Below are positions 8,722 to 17,964 of a stretch of DNA of 54,800 bases, piece after piece. The stretch covers positions 1 to 54,800 of the forward strand of contig VGAG01000004.1 of the NCBI GenBank assembly GCA_016870835.1, read 5' to 3'. The translations under genes and the position numbers were made by a program. The DNA is from Actinomycetota bacterium. GTDB taxonomy: Bacteria > Actinomycetota > Actinomycetes > Nanopelagicales > Nanopelagicaceae. A model generated the notes under the pieces. It did no database searches. It saw nothing but the letters and a program-made list of their open reading frames with translations, and was not told the origin of the DNA. How positions within the stretch are numbered: the first letter of the stretch is position 1; the number at the start of each line of letters is the position of its first letter.

Positions 8722-10226
8722 AAACTCTCCTAGAAATTGAAGGAGTTAGTAAGATTTTTGGTTCCGTCATTGCAAACGAGGACATCTCCCTTTCCATAAA
8801 GGAAGGGGAAATCTTGGCCTTACTTGGGGAAAATGGCGCTGGAAAGTCCACCTTGGTCAAAGCTGTCTTTGGCCTAGTTAAGCCAGATTCTGGGAGCATC
8901 AAAATTGATGGGGAAGTGATGGAGAGCGGAGACACTGCTGCAGCCATTGCCCAAGGCGTAGGTATGGTTCATCAACACTTTCAACTTGTTCCCGTTATGA
9001 GCGTTACAGAGAATCTAATACTCGGAGATGAACCAAAGAAATTTGGTGTAGTAAGTATGAAAAGGGCCAGATCAGAAGTCCTTAAATTATCTAAGCATTT
9101 CAGCTTGGAGGTAAATCCTGATGCCAAGATAGAGGATCTACCCGTAGGAATGGCTCAAAGAGTTGAGATTCTAAAGGCGCTGCGGCGTGAAGTTAAATTG
9201 CTGATATTGGACGAACCAACCGCAGTTTTGACGCCTCAAGAGACCGATGAATTGCTTGAAGTGCTTCGAAAACTTGCCAAGCGCGGGGTCGGAATCCTCT
9301 TTATAACTCATAAATTGCGCGAGGTAATGGCCGTTGCAGATCGAATTGCAGTTCTTCGTGGCGGACGGCTTGTGGGAACAACGACCCCCAAAGATAGTGA
9401 TGAATCAAAATTGGCCCAGATGATGGTGGGCCGTGATGTAGTCCTTAGTGTGGCGAAGAGTCCAGCCAAGCCAGAGCAAGTGCTGCTCGCCGTAAAAAAC
9501 CTTAGAGTAAATGATGACAGAAAGATAGAAGCAGTAAAAGATCTATCTCTGGAGGTTCGCTCTGGTGAAATTCTTGGAGTTGCGGGAGTTGAAGGAAATG
9601 GACAAAGAGAATTAGTTGAGGCAATTTGTAGCATGCGCTCTCGCTTAAGCGGTGAAGTGTTTGTTAAAGGGAAGAGCGTCCCTAATATGAATCCGAGAGC
9701 GGCTCACCTTTCAGGGGTCTCTCACATACCAGAAGATCGTGAGAAACATGGCCTGGTAAATTCTTACTCTATTGCGGATAACTTGGTTCTAAATAGGTTC
9801 AATGAAGTTCCCTTTTCAAGAGGTTGGATTAGAGACCTGGAGAAAGTTGCTCAGAATGGCAGTGAGTTAGTCGATAGATTTGATATTAGAGCTACATCAG
9901 CCTCGGTATCCGCAGCTTCTCTCTCCGGCGGAAACAAGCAAAAGGTAGTTGTAGCGCGTGAATTGAGTCAGCAGTTAGATGTAGTTGTTGCATCGCAGCC
10001 CACAAGAGGAGTGGATGTAGGTTCTATTGAGTTCATACATAAACAATTAATTGCCGCCCGTGATTCTGGGTCTGCAGTGCTATTGGTTTCGGCAGAGCTT
10101 GATGAAATCCTCTCTCTTGCAGACAGAATTGCTGTGATATCAGATGGAAAAATTGTTGCCACCTTTAGTTCTGCGGAGGCAGACAGAAACACCATTGGTC
10201 GACTAATGGCAGGTCTTAGCGCTTAG
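8718..10226 (+). CDS. Nucleoside ABC transporter ATPase with two nucleotide-binding domains (YufO-like)
   Basis: 502 aa; GENGAGKSTLVKAVFG Walker A, second domain with LSGGNKQKVVVAREL. Confidence 0.93.
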   Translation: MKTLLEIEGVSKIFGSVIANEDISLSIKEGEILALLGENGAGKSTLVKAVFGLVKPDSGSIKIDGEVMESGDTAAAIAQGVGMVHQHFQLVPVMSVTENLILGDEPKKFGVVSMKRARSEVLKLSKHFSLEVNPDAKIEDLPVGMAQRVEILKALRREVKLLILDEPTAVLTPQETDELLEVLRKLAKRGVGILFITHKLREVMAVADRIAVLRGGRLVGTTTPKDSDESKLAQMMVGRDVVLSVAKSPAKPEQVLLAVKNLRVNDDRKIEAVKDLSLEVRSGEILGVAGVEGNGQRELVEAICSMRSRLSGEVFVKGKSVPNMNPRAAHLSGVSHIPEDREKHGLVNSYSIADNLVLNRFNEVPFSRGWIRDLEKVAQNGSELVDRFDIRATSASVSAASLSGGNKQKVVVARELSQQLDVVVASQPTRGVDVGSIEFIHKQLIAARDSGSAVLLVSAELDEILSLADRIAVISDGKIVATFSSAEADRNTIGRLMAGLSA

Positions 10227-10228
10227 GG

Positions 10229-10984
10229 ATGGCAGGCAAAATAGGAATCATCGCCGGCACCGGTTTTTACGACTTACCGGGGCTTAAAAACACGAATCGT
10301 GAGGAGTTGAATACCAGTTACGGCGGCGCACTCCTTTTGAGTGGGACTTGGGAAGGCGTTGAGATTGCATTCCTAACGCGCCACGGAGTAAAGCACTCGG
10401 TACCGCCACATAGAATCAATTATCGAGCAAATGTAAGAGCGATGAAGGATCTAGAAGTATCTGCCATTATTGCTATCAATGTGGTTGGAGGAATTGACTC
10501 TAACCTAAATCCTGGTGATATCTCACTCATTGATGACTTCGTTGACTTTACTTCTGGCCGTGCAAGTACTTTCTTCGATGGAACCGGGCCCGAGGGCGTC
10601 CAACATATCGATATGACAAGCGTTTACGATAAGAATCTGCAAGCTCTTTTAATTGCGAGCGCGACTTCCCAGGGAATCAAGTTAACTACTGGCGGTGTAT
10701 ATGCCGGCTTCAATGGACCGCGCTTTGAAACTCCTGCAGAGATTCGATTTGCTCGGCTTGCTGGTGCGACTGTTGTGGGAATGACGGGTTGCCCAGAAGC
10801 TCCATTGGCCCGGGAGTTAGGAATTCCATTTACTTCAATTGCTCTTGTGGTGAATCCGGCGGCGGGACTTGGCCATGGCGAGATCACTATGGATGAGATA
10901 AATGCCGCTCTTGATTCAGGTAAGAGTAAGGTGCTAAATGTAATTGCAGGAGCGCTACCGAATGTGGCAAAGCTCTATGTTTGA
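10229..10984 (+). CDS. mtnP: MTA/MTI-type nucleoside phosphorylase (MtnP family)
   Basis: 251 aa; IGIIAGTGFYDLPG, GVYAGFNGPRFETPAEIR, MTGCPEAPLARELG, VVNPAAGLG. Confidence 0.88.
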   Translation: MAGKIGIIAGTGFYDLPGLKNTNREELNTSYGGALLLSGTWEGVEIAFLTRHGVKHSVPPHRINYRANVRAMKDLEVSAIIAINVVGGIDSNLNPGDISLIDDFVDFTSGRASTFFDGTGPEGVQHIDMTSVYDKNLQALLIASATSQGIKLTTGGVYAGFNGPRFETPAEIRFARLAGATVVGMTGCPEAPLARELGIPFTSIALVVNPAAGLGHGEITMDEINAALDSGKSKVLNVIAGALPNVAKLYV

Positions 10985-12269
10985 CTTGGCAATTAATGGT
11001 GCAGAATTAATCGTAACTTGTGACGAAAAGAATCGAGTACTCTCAAAATCGTCAATAGGAATCACTGACGGGGTTATTGCTGAGGTTAGTTCAGCTCCAC
11101 TTCCCGCTGGAAAGACTTTTGATGCTCAAGGTAAGTTGATTTCACCAGGCTTAATTAATACGCACACGCACCTCGCAATGACGCTCTTTCGTGGCTGGGC
11201 CGAAGGGGTCGATCTTCAGGGTTTCCTTGAAAGAGTTTGGGCGGCTGAAGGCGCGATTATGAATCCGGAAACTGCTGAACTTGGTACCACCTTAGGAGCC
11301 CTAGAAGCGCTATTGGGGGGAACAACGACCGCACTTGATATGTACCTGTTTCCAGATGCTGCTCATAAGGGTGCTGTTCGAGCTGGGCTTCGACATATCT
11401 CGGGGCCTATTTTCTTTGACTTTGCGGGTTTAGATGGATTGGAGTGGGCTGATCGAATCAAATTTGCGAGATCGTGGAACGAGAGGATGAAAGGGATTGG
11501 TGGACCCGAAGTTCCTCTTTACCTCATGCCCCATTCCACGTATACCTGTTCGCCCGAACATCTCCATGAGATAGCAAGTCTTGCCCACGAGCTTGGCGCA
11601 TCTATTCATATCCATGCCTCAGAAAATATTAAAGAGAATGACGATGTGGCGAGAAGGTTTGGAAAAACCCCGACTGAAATACTAAGTGAGACTGGAATAT
11701 TGAATCAGCATACGGTTTATGGCCACGGCGTCCACTTATCCAATTCAGACTTAGAGTCGCTCGGTAATAACGGTATTGCACACTGCCCCGGAAGTAACTT
11801 GAAATTGGCTAGCGGTATTGCAGATGTTACCGAGTATGTCTCCAGGGGCGTGAAGGTCGGGCTTGGTACAGATGGTTGCTCCTCCAGTAATGACCTGGAT
11901 ATGTGGAGTGTCATGCGCTTAGCCGGATATTTAATCTCTCAATCACGTGGGCCTACGAAGTCAAATGCAGAAAAAATATTTCGAATGGCGACAATTGAAG
12001 GAGCTGCAACTCTCGGCATGGAGAAGAGAGTTGGAAGCATCGAGATTGGAAAGCGAGCAGACTTGATTGCCATTGACCTCAATGCTCCACACCTCATCCC
12101 ATTACACAATGTATTTGCGCAACTGGTCTACGCGGCTGGCCGATCTGATGTTAGTGATGTCTGGGTCGACGGTCATAATGTAATTCAAAATCGAAAATCG
12201 ACTTTGATTGATTTTTCCGCCTTAATGCTCCAAGTTCAAGATTGCATCACGGCTTTGACAAGTAAATAA
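10977..12269 (+). CDS. mtaD: MTA/SAH deaminase-type amidohydrolase (TRZ/ATZ family)
   Basis: NTHTHLAMTLFRG, HIHASEN, LGTDGCSSSNDLDMW; ATG at 10977 overlaps the mtnP stop (ORF track start at 10944 is TTG). Confidence 0.85.
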   Translation: MFDLAINGAELIVTCDEKNRVLSKSSIGITDGVIAEVSSAPLPAGKTFDAQGKLISPGLINTHTHLAMTLFRGWAEGVDLQGFLERVWAAEGAIMNPETAELGTTLGALEALLGGTTTALDMYLFPDAAHKGAVRAGLRHISGPIFFDFAGLDGLEWADRIKFARSWNERMKGIGGPEVPLYLMPHSTYTCSPEHLHEIASLAHELGASIHIHASENIKENDDVARRFGKTPTEILSETGILNQHTVYGHGVHLSNSDLESLGNNGIAHCPGSNLKLASGIADVTEYVSRGVKVGLGTDGCSSSNDLDMWSVMRLAGYLISQSRGPTKSNAEKIFRMATIEGAATLGMEKRVGSIEIGKRADLIAIDLNAPHLIPLHNVFAQLVYAAGRSDVSDVWVDGHNVIQNRKSTLIDFSALMLQVQDCITALTSK

Positions 12270-12686
12270 ATGACGATTCAATCCATAATCCAGAAGTTGG
12301 GACTGTCTCCGCTCGCTGGCGAGGGTGGGTTGTGGTCCCCGATTTATCTAGATGACACCAGTAACGCGATTTACTTCGCAATGATCGCACCCGATTTCTC
12401 CGCCTGGCATCGAATTCCAGAGCCCGAACTATGGATTCATATAGCTGGCTCGCCGGTAGAGCTTTTTACAGTTGAAGATAAGGTTCTGGTTCGAAATATT
12501 CTTGATGGTACATCTAGCAATTTCACTTACCGAGTCCCGGCGCAAACATGGATGGCAGCGCGACCCATTGGCGATTGGTCTCTCTTAATCTGTACATTGA
12601 CCCCACCATTCTCAAAAATGGAATTACTCGATAAGTCAGCTCCAATCGCTAAGGAACTCAATCTGCCAGGATTGTTTCATGGCTAA
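12270..12686 (+). CDS. Cupin, DUF985 family
   Basis: 138 aa; LGLSPLAGEGGLWSP...SNAIYFAMIAPDFSAWHRI...ELWIHIAGSPVEL...VPAQTWMAARP pattern of the DUF985 cupin fold. Confidence 0.7.
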   Translation: MTIQSIIQKLGLSPLAGEGGLWSPIYLDDTSNAIYFAMIAPDFSAWHRIPEPELWIHIAGSPVELFTVEDKVLVRNILDGTSSNFTYRVPAQTWMAARPIGDWSLLICTLTPPFSKMELLDKSAPIAKELNLPGLFHG

Positions 12687-13356
12687 GGTATTGATTACGG
12701 GAGCTTCCGGCCTTATCGGGAGAGCGTTAGTCGCCAGATTTCTTACAGATGGTTGGGAGGTATCTGCACAAATCCGGCGAGACGATGAATTCGAGCTTGG
12801 TAAATCAGCAAGAGTTATCTCATTTGATTTGGAAAGGCAAAGTGGCGGCGAACTTATAAATGAGGTAGGAGTTGTGGATCTTGTGGTCAATAATGCAGCC
12901 AATCAAGAGCAACTCCAACTATCTGACCGAGAGGGCGCAATCCGCCAATTTATTGTTAATGCAATTGCCCCGACTGAGATTGCTGCTGCCGCAAAGAAGA
13001 AGGGCGTTGCCCAGCTGATTAATATCTCATCAGTTGAGGCTCTCAGCGCAAGGGCTGGACATGAATACTATGGTGCGACTAAATCGGCCTTGGAATCTCT
13101 AACAAAAAGCCTTGCAATCTCTCTGGCTCCCATGCGGCTACTCTCAATTAGATTGGGTCTTATCGGCGATAGTGCACTTTCAACCCGCTGGCCTGAGGGT
13201 GTTGCGGCTTGGAAAGAAGCGACCCCGCTTGCGCGATATGCAGCTCCAGAGGAAGTGGCTGATTTTGTCGCACTACTAAGCTCAGATTCACTCCGTTTTG
13301 TGACTGGCTCTACCTTTGATTTCGACGGTGGCAAGAGCGCTAACCCTGGTTGGTAA
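12679..13356 (+). CDS. Short-chain dehydrogenase/reductase
   Basis: 225 aa; LITGASGLIGRALV, VVNNAAN, YYGATKSALESL. Confidence 0.88.
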   Translation: MAKVLITGASGLIGRALVARFLTDGWEVSAQIRRDDEFELGKSARVISFDLERQSGGELINEVGVVDLVVNNAANQEQLQLSDREGAIRQFIVNAIAPTEIAAAAKKKGVAQLINISSVEALSARAGHEYYGATKSALESLTKSLAISLAPMRLLSIRLGLIGDSALSTRWPEGVAAWKEATPLARYAAPEEVADFVALLSSDSLRFVTGSTFDFDGGKSANPGW

Positions 13357-13373
13357 CAAATTTAGACCTCGGT

Positions 13374-14339
13374 CTATTGCGCCTTCAGGTCAATCTTAGG
13401 AAAGCTCTTTCGTAGCGCAGCAATCTGACTTGAAGTAAATCCAGTCGCAAGATTGAGACGATAGCCGCCATTGGTGAATCCATAGATTCGACCAAAGACC
13501 CCACGAGCGCCATCCACTTCATCAATCAAGGCCCGGTTCTCCAGGCCCAATTTCACAAGTTGCGAGATTGGTTTATCTAACCGCTTCTCTAAGACCGCAA
13601 TTACTCGTTTGCTGGAGCCCATCTTTGCAAAGTACTGATCTGGATTTCGTGCGATATAGAAGGTCCGAGGGATCCTCTTAGTTACCGCTTCAAAGATCAC
13701 GGCATCTTTATCCCAGAGTGAATAGACCACATCGACTTGGCCTAGCTCTGTCATCAGATTGGCACTATCTCCCTCAAAGTTAACTTTTACAACTTGCATA
13801 CCCTTAGCACCCGATTCAAATGCAGCATTTAGCGCATCAGATCCTGAAATTATCGCGACCTTTTTACTTTTGCTTCGCATCGCTGCGATAGTCCCAGCAA
13901 TACGGGCAGCTTGAAGTTCATCAAAGTAGATATTTGAGATATTCAGTTGTGCCAAGTTTTGATCATTGATTATCGCAAATTGAGTATCTGGGTATTCCAT
14001 GGATACCCGTCTCACCGTCTCTCGATATCCAGCACCTACTGTGATTATTAAGGTGTAACCACTCTTAGCGAGAAATCTAATCTTTGTGATTCGGTCAAGA
14101 GCTGTTCCACTTGTTGGCAACTCTCGCACAAACGGTTCAACTAAGTTGTAGCGCTTCTTTGCAATTTCAAGAGCTGCGCTAACTGCATCATTAAAGCCAC
14201 CATCTCCTTTGAATCCAATGTCGTAAGCAACCGCGATTCTCGGCGTAGGTTCTTCAGCGGCAAGAGCGCTGGTAAATGAAATTGTCGCAGTGAAGAGAAT
14301 TATTGAAAGTAGAAAGGAAAACTTTCTTCGAAGGCCCAT
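13374..14339 (-). CDS. Second, divergent BMP-family substrate-binding-like secreted protein
   Basis: Signal peptide MGLRRKFSFLLSIILFTATISFTSALA; IAVAYDIGFKGDGGFNDAVSAAL; no adjacent ABC genes. Start placed at ATG 14339. Confidence 0.78.
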   Translation of the reverse strand: MGLRRKFSFLLSIILFTATISFTSALAAEEPTPRIAVAYDIGFKGDGGFNDAVSAALEIAKKRYNLVEPFVRELPTSGTALDRITKIRFLAKSGYTLIITVGAGYRETVRRVSMEYPDTQFAIINDQNLAQLNISNIYFDELQAARIAGTIAAMRSKSKKVAIISGSDALNAAFESGAKGMQVVKVNFEGDSANLMTELGQVDVVYSLWDKDAVIFEAVTKRIPRTFYIARNPDQYFAKMGSSKRVIAVLEKRLDKPISQLVKLGLENRALIDEVDGARGVFGRIYGFTNGGYRLNLATGFTSSQIAALRKSFPKIDLKAQ

Positions 14340-14340
14340 C

Positions 14341-15351
14341 TCAGCCCTTAAGTTGGGAGCCAGGTACCAATCCAAGCGCGTCATAAGTCTTCTTTAACGT
14401 CTTAGCTGCCACTTCACGCGCCTTTGCACTTCCCTCTTCCAAGATAGAAAGTAGCGACTGCTCATCTTTAAGAAGTTCCTCGGTTCGAGCCTTTACTGGG
14501 GCAAAGAAGGAGGTAACTACTTCTGCGACCGCTCCTTTAAAGTCACCATAACCTTTGCCGGCAAACTCATTTTCTAGGCTAGTAATACTCTTCCCAGAGA
14601 GCGCCGAATGAATAGTTAGTAGATTTGAGATTCCAGGCTTGTTCTTCTCATCAAACTTAACATCTTTTCCAGTGTCGGTGACTGCGCTCTTTATCTTCTT
14701 TGCATTTACATCAGAGCTATCCAAGATGTCTATTACGCCTGAGTTAGAAGCCGCTGACTTACTCATCTTTGAGTTTGGATCCTGTAAGTCATTGATCTTG
14801 GCAGCGCTCTTGATGATGTGTGCATCTGGGATAGTGAATACCGGACCATACTTGGCATTGAATCGTTGCGCCAAATCTCTAGTTAATTCAATATGTTGTC
14901 TCTGGTCTTCCCCGACTGGGACGCTATTTGCTTGATAGAGCAAAATGTCAGCAGCTTGAAGGATTGGATATGTAAAAAGTCCGACAACAGTTCGATCCGA
15001 TCCAGATTTTGCTGATTTATCTTTGAACTGTGTCATGCGACTAGCTTCACCAAAACCGGTGATGCACTCGAATATCCAACCTAACTGATTGTGTTCACTT
15101 AAATGAGATTGAACAAAAAGAGTACATTTTTTAGGATCGAGTCCTATCGCGATTAATTGGGCGGCGGCAGCGAGTGTGCGACGTCGAAGTATCGCTGGAT
15201 CGGTCTCGATTGTGAGTGCATGTAAATCAACAATGCAATAGAACGCGTCGTTTCCCTCTTGAAGTTCAACCCACTGTTTTACAGCACCTAAATAATTTCC
15301 CAAGTGGAGTGAATCAGCGGTGGGCTGGATTCCAGAGAGTATCCGTTTCAC
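14341..15351 (-). CDS. trpS: Tryptophanyl-tRNA synthetase
   Basis: [31 protein letters not shown] (KMSKS); GTG start. Confidence 0.96.
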   Translation of the reverse strand: MKRILSGIQPTADSLHLGNYLGAVKQWVELQEGNDAFYCIVDLHALTIETDPAILRRRTLAAAAQLIAIGLDPKKCTLFVQSHLSEHNQLGWIFECITGFGEASRMTQFKDKSAKSGSDRTVVGLFTYPILQAADILLYQANSVPVGEDQRQHIELTRDLAQRFNAKYGPVFTIPDAHIIKSAAKINDLQDPNSKMSKSAASNSGVIDILDSSDVNAKKIKSAVTDTGKDVKFDEKNKPGISNLLTIHSALSGKSITSLENEFAGKGYGDFKGAVAEVVTSFFAPVKARTEELLKDEQSLLSILEEGSAKAREVAAKTLKKTYDALGLVPGSQLKG

Positions 15352-15373
15352 TTGGGTATTCTCTCAGTAAAGA

Positions 15374-16675
15374 TCAATTCGTGGTTCGCGTTAGAAGTAG
15401 CGAGCCAACCCGCTTTCCTTCCATTGAGAGAACCTTTATCTGGGCGCCTGGGATTTGAAGGAGATCGCTCACTTCAGGTATGCGTCCTAATTCATGCATA
15501 ACAAAACCACTTAAAGTTTCATAAGGGCCTTCCGGCACCTCGACGCCGGTCTGCTCGGCTAGATCTTCAAGAGCGATTAGGCCATCAATTTCAAAGACCC
15601 CGGTTCGAGGTGTATTTGCAACTTCTTGTGAATGATCGTCGTACTCATCATGGATCTCACCAATAAGAGTCTCAACCAAGTCTTCCATGGTGACAATTCC
15701 ATCTGTTCCGCCGTATTCATCAAGAACAATTGCAATCTGTTGGCGCTTTGAGCGCATCTCGGTAAGGGCAGGTAGAACTCCCTTTGTTCCCGGCAAAAAG
15801 ATGATTGGTCGTACTAAATCCATAACGGTCTTACCGTTTTCAGGACGTTCTAATAGATCTCGAGCATGGATAAATCCAATTACCTCATCATTACTTCCAC
15901 GCACAACTGGGTAGCGCGAATGGGCTTTATCGATAGCAATTGCGGTTGCTTGATTAAGAGTCAATCCAGCATCCATAAAATCAACTTCAGTTCTTGGAAC
16001 CATAACTTCATGAACTGAGCGCTCGCTCGCATTGAATACTTCTTCAACGATGTCACGCTCTTCCTCGGTGAGCGCCTTATGCCCGGTGACGAGATCGACT
16101 AGCTCCTCTTCACTTATCTCTTCTCTAGAAGCTTTGGGATCGATGCCGAATGCGCGAAGTACAAGGTCAGATGAGTGAGCAAGTAACCAGATTAAAGGGC
16201 GGAAAACTACGCTAATGATTGATACTGGAGTTGCAACAGCAAGTGCGATCTTCTCGGTTTTATGTAGGGCAACTCGTTTAGGGACAAGTTCACCAAGGAC
16301 GAGTGAGAAATAAGCAATAACGAGCGTCAAGAAAATTAATGAGATAACGCCAGCAAGGCTCTCTCCTAACCCCCATTGGATAAGAACCGGAATCAGGTAA
16401 TCGCCTAATTGATCAGCTCCAAAGGCTGCCGATAGAAATCCTGAGAGCGTTACTCCGACCTGGACGGCAGCTAGGAAGTTCTTGGGATGGCTTGCAAGGT
16501 AGGCGACCCGGCGACCCCGGCGACCCTGCTCGCTAAGGGCTTTGACCTGGCCTTCTCTAAGGGAGATAAGGGCGATCTCAGCGGCTACGAAGATTGAGCC
16601 GAGGAGGATGAAAATCAGTACAACAAAAAGGTCACCGGCGAGGCCAGCGACCGAAAGGGCACCATCAGGGTCCAT
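15374..16675 (-). CDS. HlyC/CorC (CNNM) family membrane protein with CBS domains
   Basis: 433 aa; N-terminal membrane domain, VMVPRTEVDFMDA, DEYGGTDGIVTMEDLVETLIGEI. Confidence 0.92.
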   Translation of the reverse strand: MDPDGALSVAGLAGDLFVVLIFILLGSIFVAAEIALISLREGQVKALSEQGRRGRRVAYLASHPKNFLAAVQVGVTLSGFLSAAFGADQLGDYLIPVLIQWGLGESLAGVISLIFLTLVIAYFSLVLGELVPKRVALHKTEKIALAVATPVSIISVVFRPLIWLLAHSSDLVLRAFGIDPKASREEISEEELVDLVTGHKALTEEERDIVEEVFNASERSVHEVMVPRTEVDFMDAGLTLNQATAIAIDKAHSRYPVVRGSNDEVIGFIHARDLLERPENGKTVMDLVRPIIFLPGTKGVLPALTEMRSKRQQIAIVLDEYGGTDGIVTMEDLVETLIGEIHDEYDDHSQEVANTPRTGVFEIDGLIALEDLAEQTGVEVPEGPYETLSGFVMHELGRIPEVSDLLQIPGAQIKVLSMEGKRVGSLLLTRTTN

Positions 16676-16827
16676 GGGGCCCTAAGGGTAGCCGAGGGGC
16701 GAGAATCCTGGCTAAACCCCCTTCCCTCACGCTCACCTCTCGCATAACCTTCGCCCGTTCCCCACTAAACCTTGCTTCATCCAACGGACCGTCGGGCACG
16801 TACCTGCCCGGAGAAGGAAGTGAAAAC

Positions 16828-17907
16828 ATGGCAACAGTCGTATTCAAAGATGCATCTCGCATCTATCCCGGAACTGCAGCTCCTGCAGTCGATAAATTAA
16901 ATCTAACTGTCAATGATGGCGAGTTCTTAGTACTCGTCGGACCATCCGGTTGCGGAAAATCAACATCACTTCGCATGCTTGCTGGTTTGGAAGAGATTGA
17001 CACTGGAGCAATCTTTATCGGTGATCGCGATGTTACAAATGTCGCACCGAAAGATCGCGATATCGCTATGGTCTTCCAGTCCTATGCGCTCTATCCACAT
17101 ATGACCGTTGCAGAGAACATGGGCTTTGCTCTAAAGATTGCCGGCGTATCAAAGGAGGAACGTGAGCGTCGCGTACTTGAAGCTGCAAAACTTCTTGATC
17201 TTGAACCATATCTGGAGCGCAAGCCAAAGGCGCTTTCAGGTGGACAGCGTCAGCGTGTAGCTATGGGTCGCGCGATTGTTCGTGAACCACAAGTCTTTTT
17301 GATGGATGAACCTCTATCAAACTTGGATGCAAAGTTGCGCGTTGCAACTCGTACCCAGATTGCGGCGCTACAGCGCCGCCTTGGTATCACTACCGTTTAT
17401 GTAACGCACGACCAAGTCGAAGCTATGACTATGGGTGATCGCGTAGCGGTGCTAAAAGATGGATTATTGCAACAAGTCGATACACCTAGAAATCTCTACG
17501 ATCGCCCAGCAAATGCTTTCGTTGCTGGATTTATCGGTTCACCTGCGATGAATCTTTTGATTGCGCCAGTCTCCGGAGGTAAAGCCCAACTTGGACACCT
17601 TGAAGTAGATGTCCCTGCATCAGCCGGAAGTTCTGTAATTGTCGGAATTCGTCCTGAGGGCTTTGAACCTGCAAGCACAGGATTTGAGGTACAAGTTGAA
17701 GTTGTAGAAGAACTTGGCGCCGATGCCTTTGTGTACGGAAAGCCACTTGATTCTGCAGTTAAGTTCAACAATGCAAGTGATGAGGGAGCTCAAGTTATCG
17801 TCCGCTGGGATCCCAAGAACCCACCGAAGGCTGGACAGAGCGTCACCGTCGCAGCTAAGAAGGATTCAGTTCACTTGTTTAACGCCCAGAGCGGTCTTCG
17901 TATCTAA
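16828..17907 (+). CDS. Carbohydrate ABC transporter ATP-binding protein (MsmK/UgpC type)
   Basis: 359 aa; GPSGCGKSTSLRMLAGLE, LSGGQRQRVAMGRAIVREP, C-terminal regulatory domain. Confidence 0.93.
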   Translation: MATVVFKDASRIYPGTAAPAVDKLNLTVNDGEFLVLVGPSGCGKSTSLRMLAGLEEIDTGAIFIGDRDVTNVAPKDRDIAMVFQSYALYPHMTVAENMGFALKIAGVSKEERERRVLEAAKLLDLEPYLERKPKALSGGQRQRVAMGRAIVREPQVFLMDEPLSNLDAKLRVATRTQIAALQRRLGITTVYVTHDQVEAMTMGDRVAVLKDGLLQQVDTPRNLYDRPANAFVAGFIGSPAMNLLIAPVSGGKAQLGHLEVDVPASAGSSVIVGIRPEGFEPASTGFEVQVEVVEELGADAFVYGKPLDSAVKFNNASDEGAQVIVRWDPKNPPKAGQSVTVAAKKDSVHLFNAQSGLRI

Positions 17908-17918
17908 GGCCAAACATT

Positions 17919-17948
17919 AAAAAGCCCCCGATTTTTCGGGGGCTTTTT
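17919..17948. terminator. Bidirectional Rho-independent terminator between msmK-like gene and icd
   Basis: AAAAAGCCCCCGA-tttt-TCGGGGGCTTTTT. Confidence 0.9.
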
Positions 17949-17964
17949 ACTTTAATGGTTACTT

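Noticed and set aside
13366-13379. TAGACC-tc-GGTCTA inverted repeat between convergent SDR and BMP genes as a terminator
   Set aside because: Arms separated by only 2 nt, leaving a usable stem of about 4 bp and no T tract; too weak to call.
15352-15373. trpS as another leaderless gene (GAGAAT 6 nt before GTG)
   Set aside because: Hexamer does not fit TANNNT, a GAGAG SD-like sequence is present, and it follows corC by 22 bp on the same strand.
16665-16862. Minus-strand ORF across the msmK-like gene leader
   Set aside because: Overlaps the start of a clear ABC ATPase and its SD; no homology signal.
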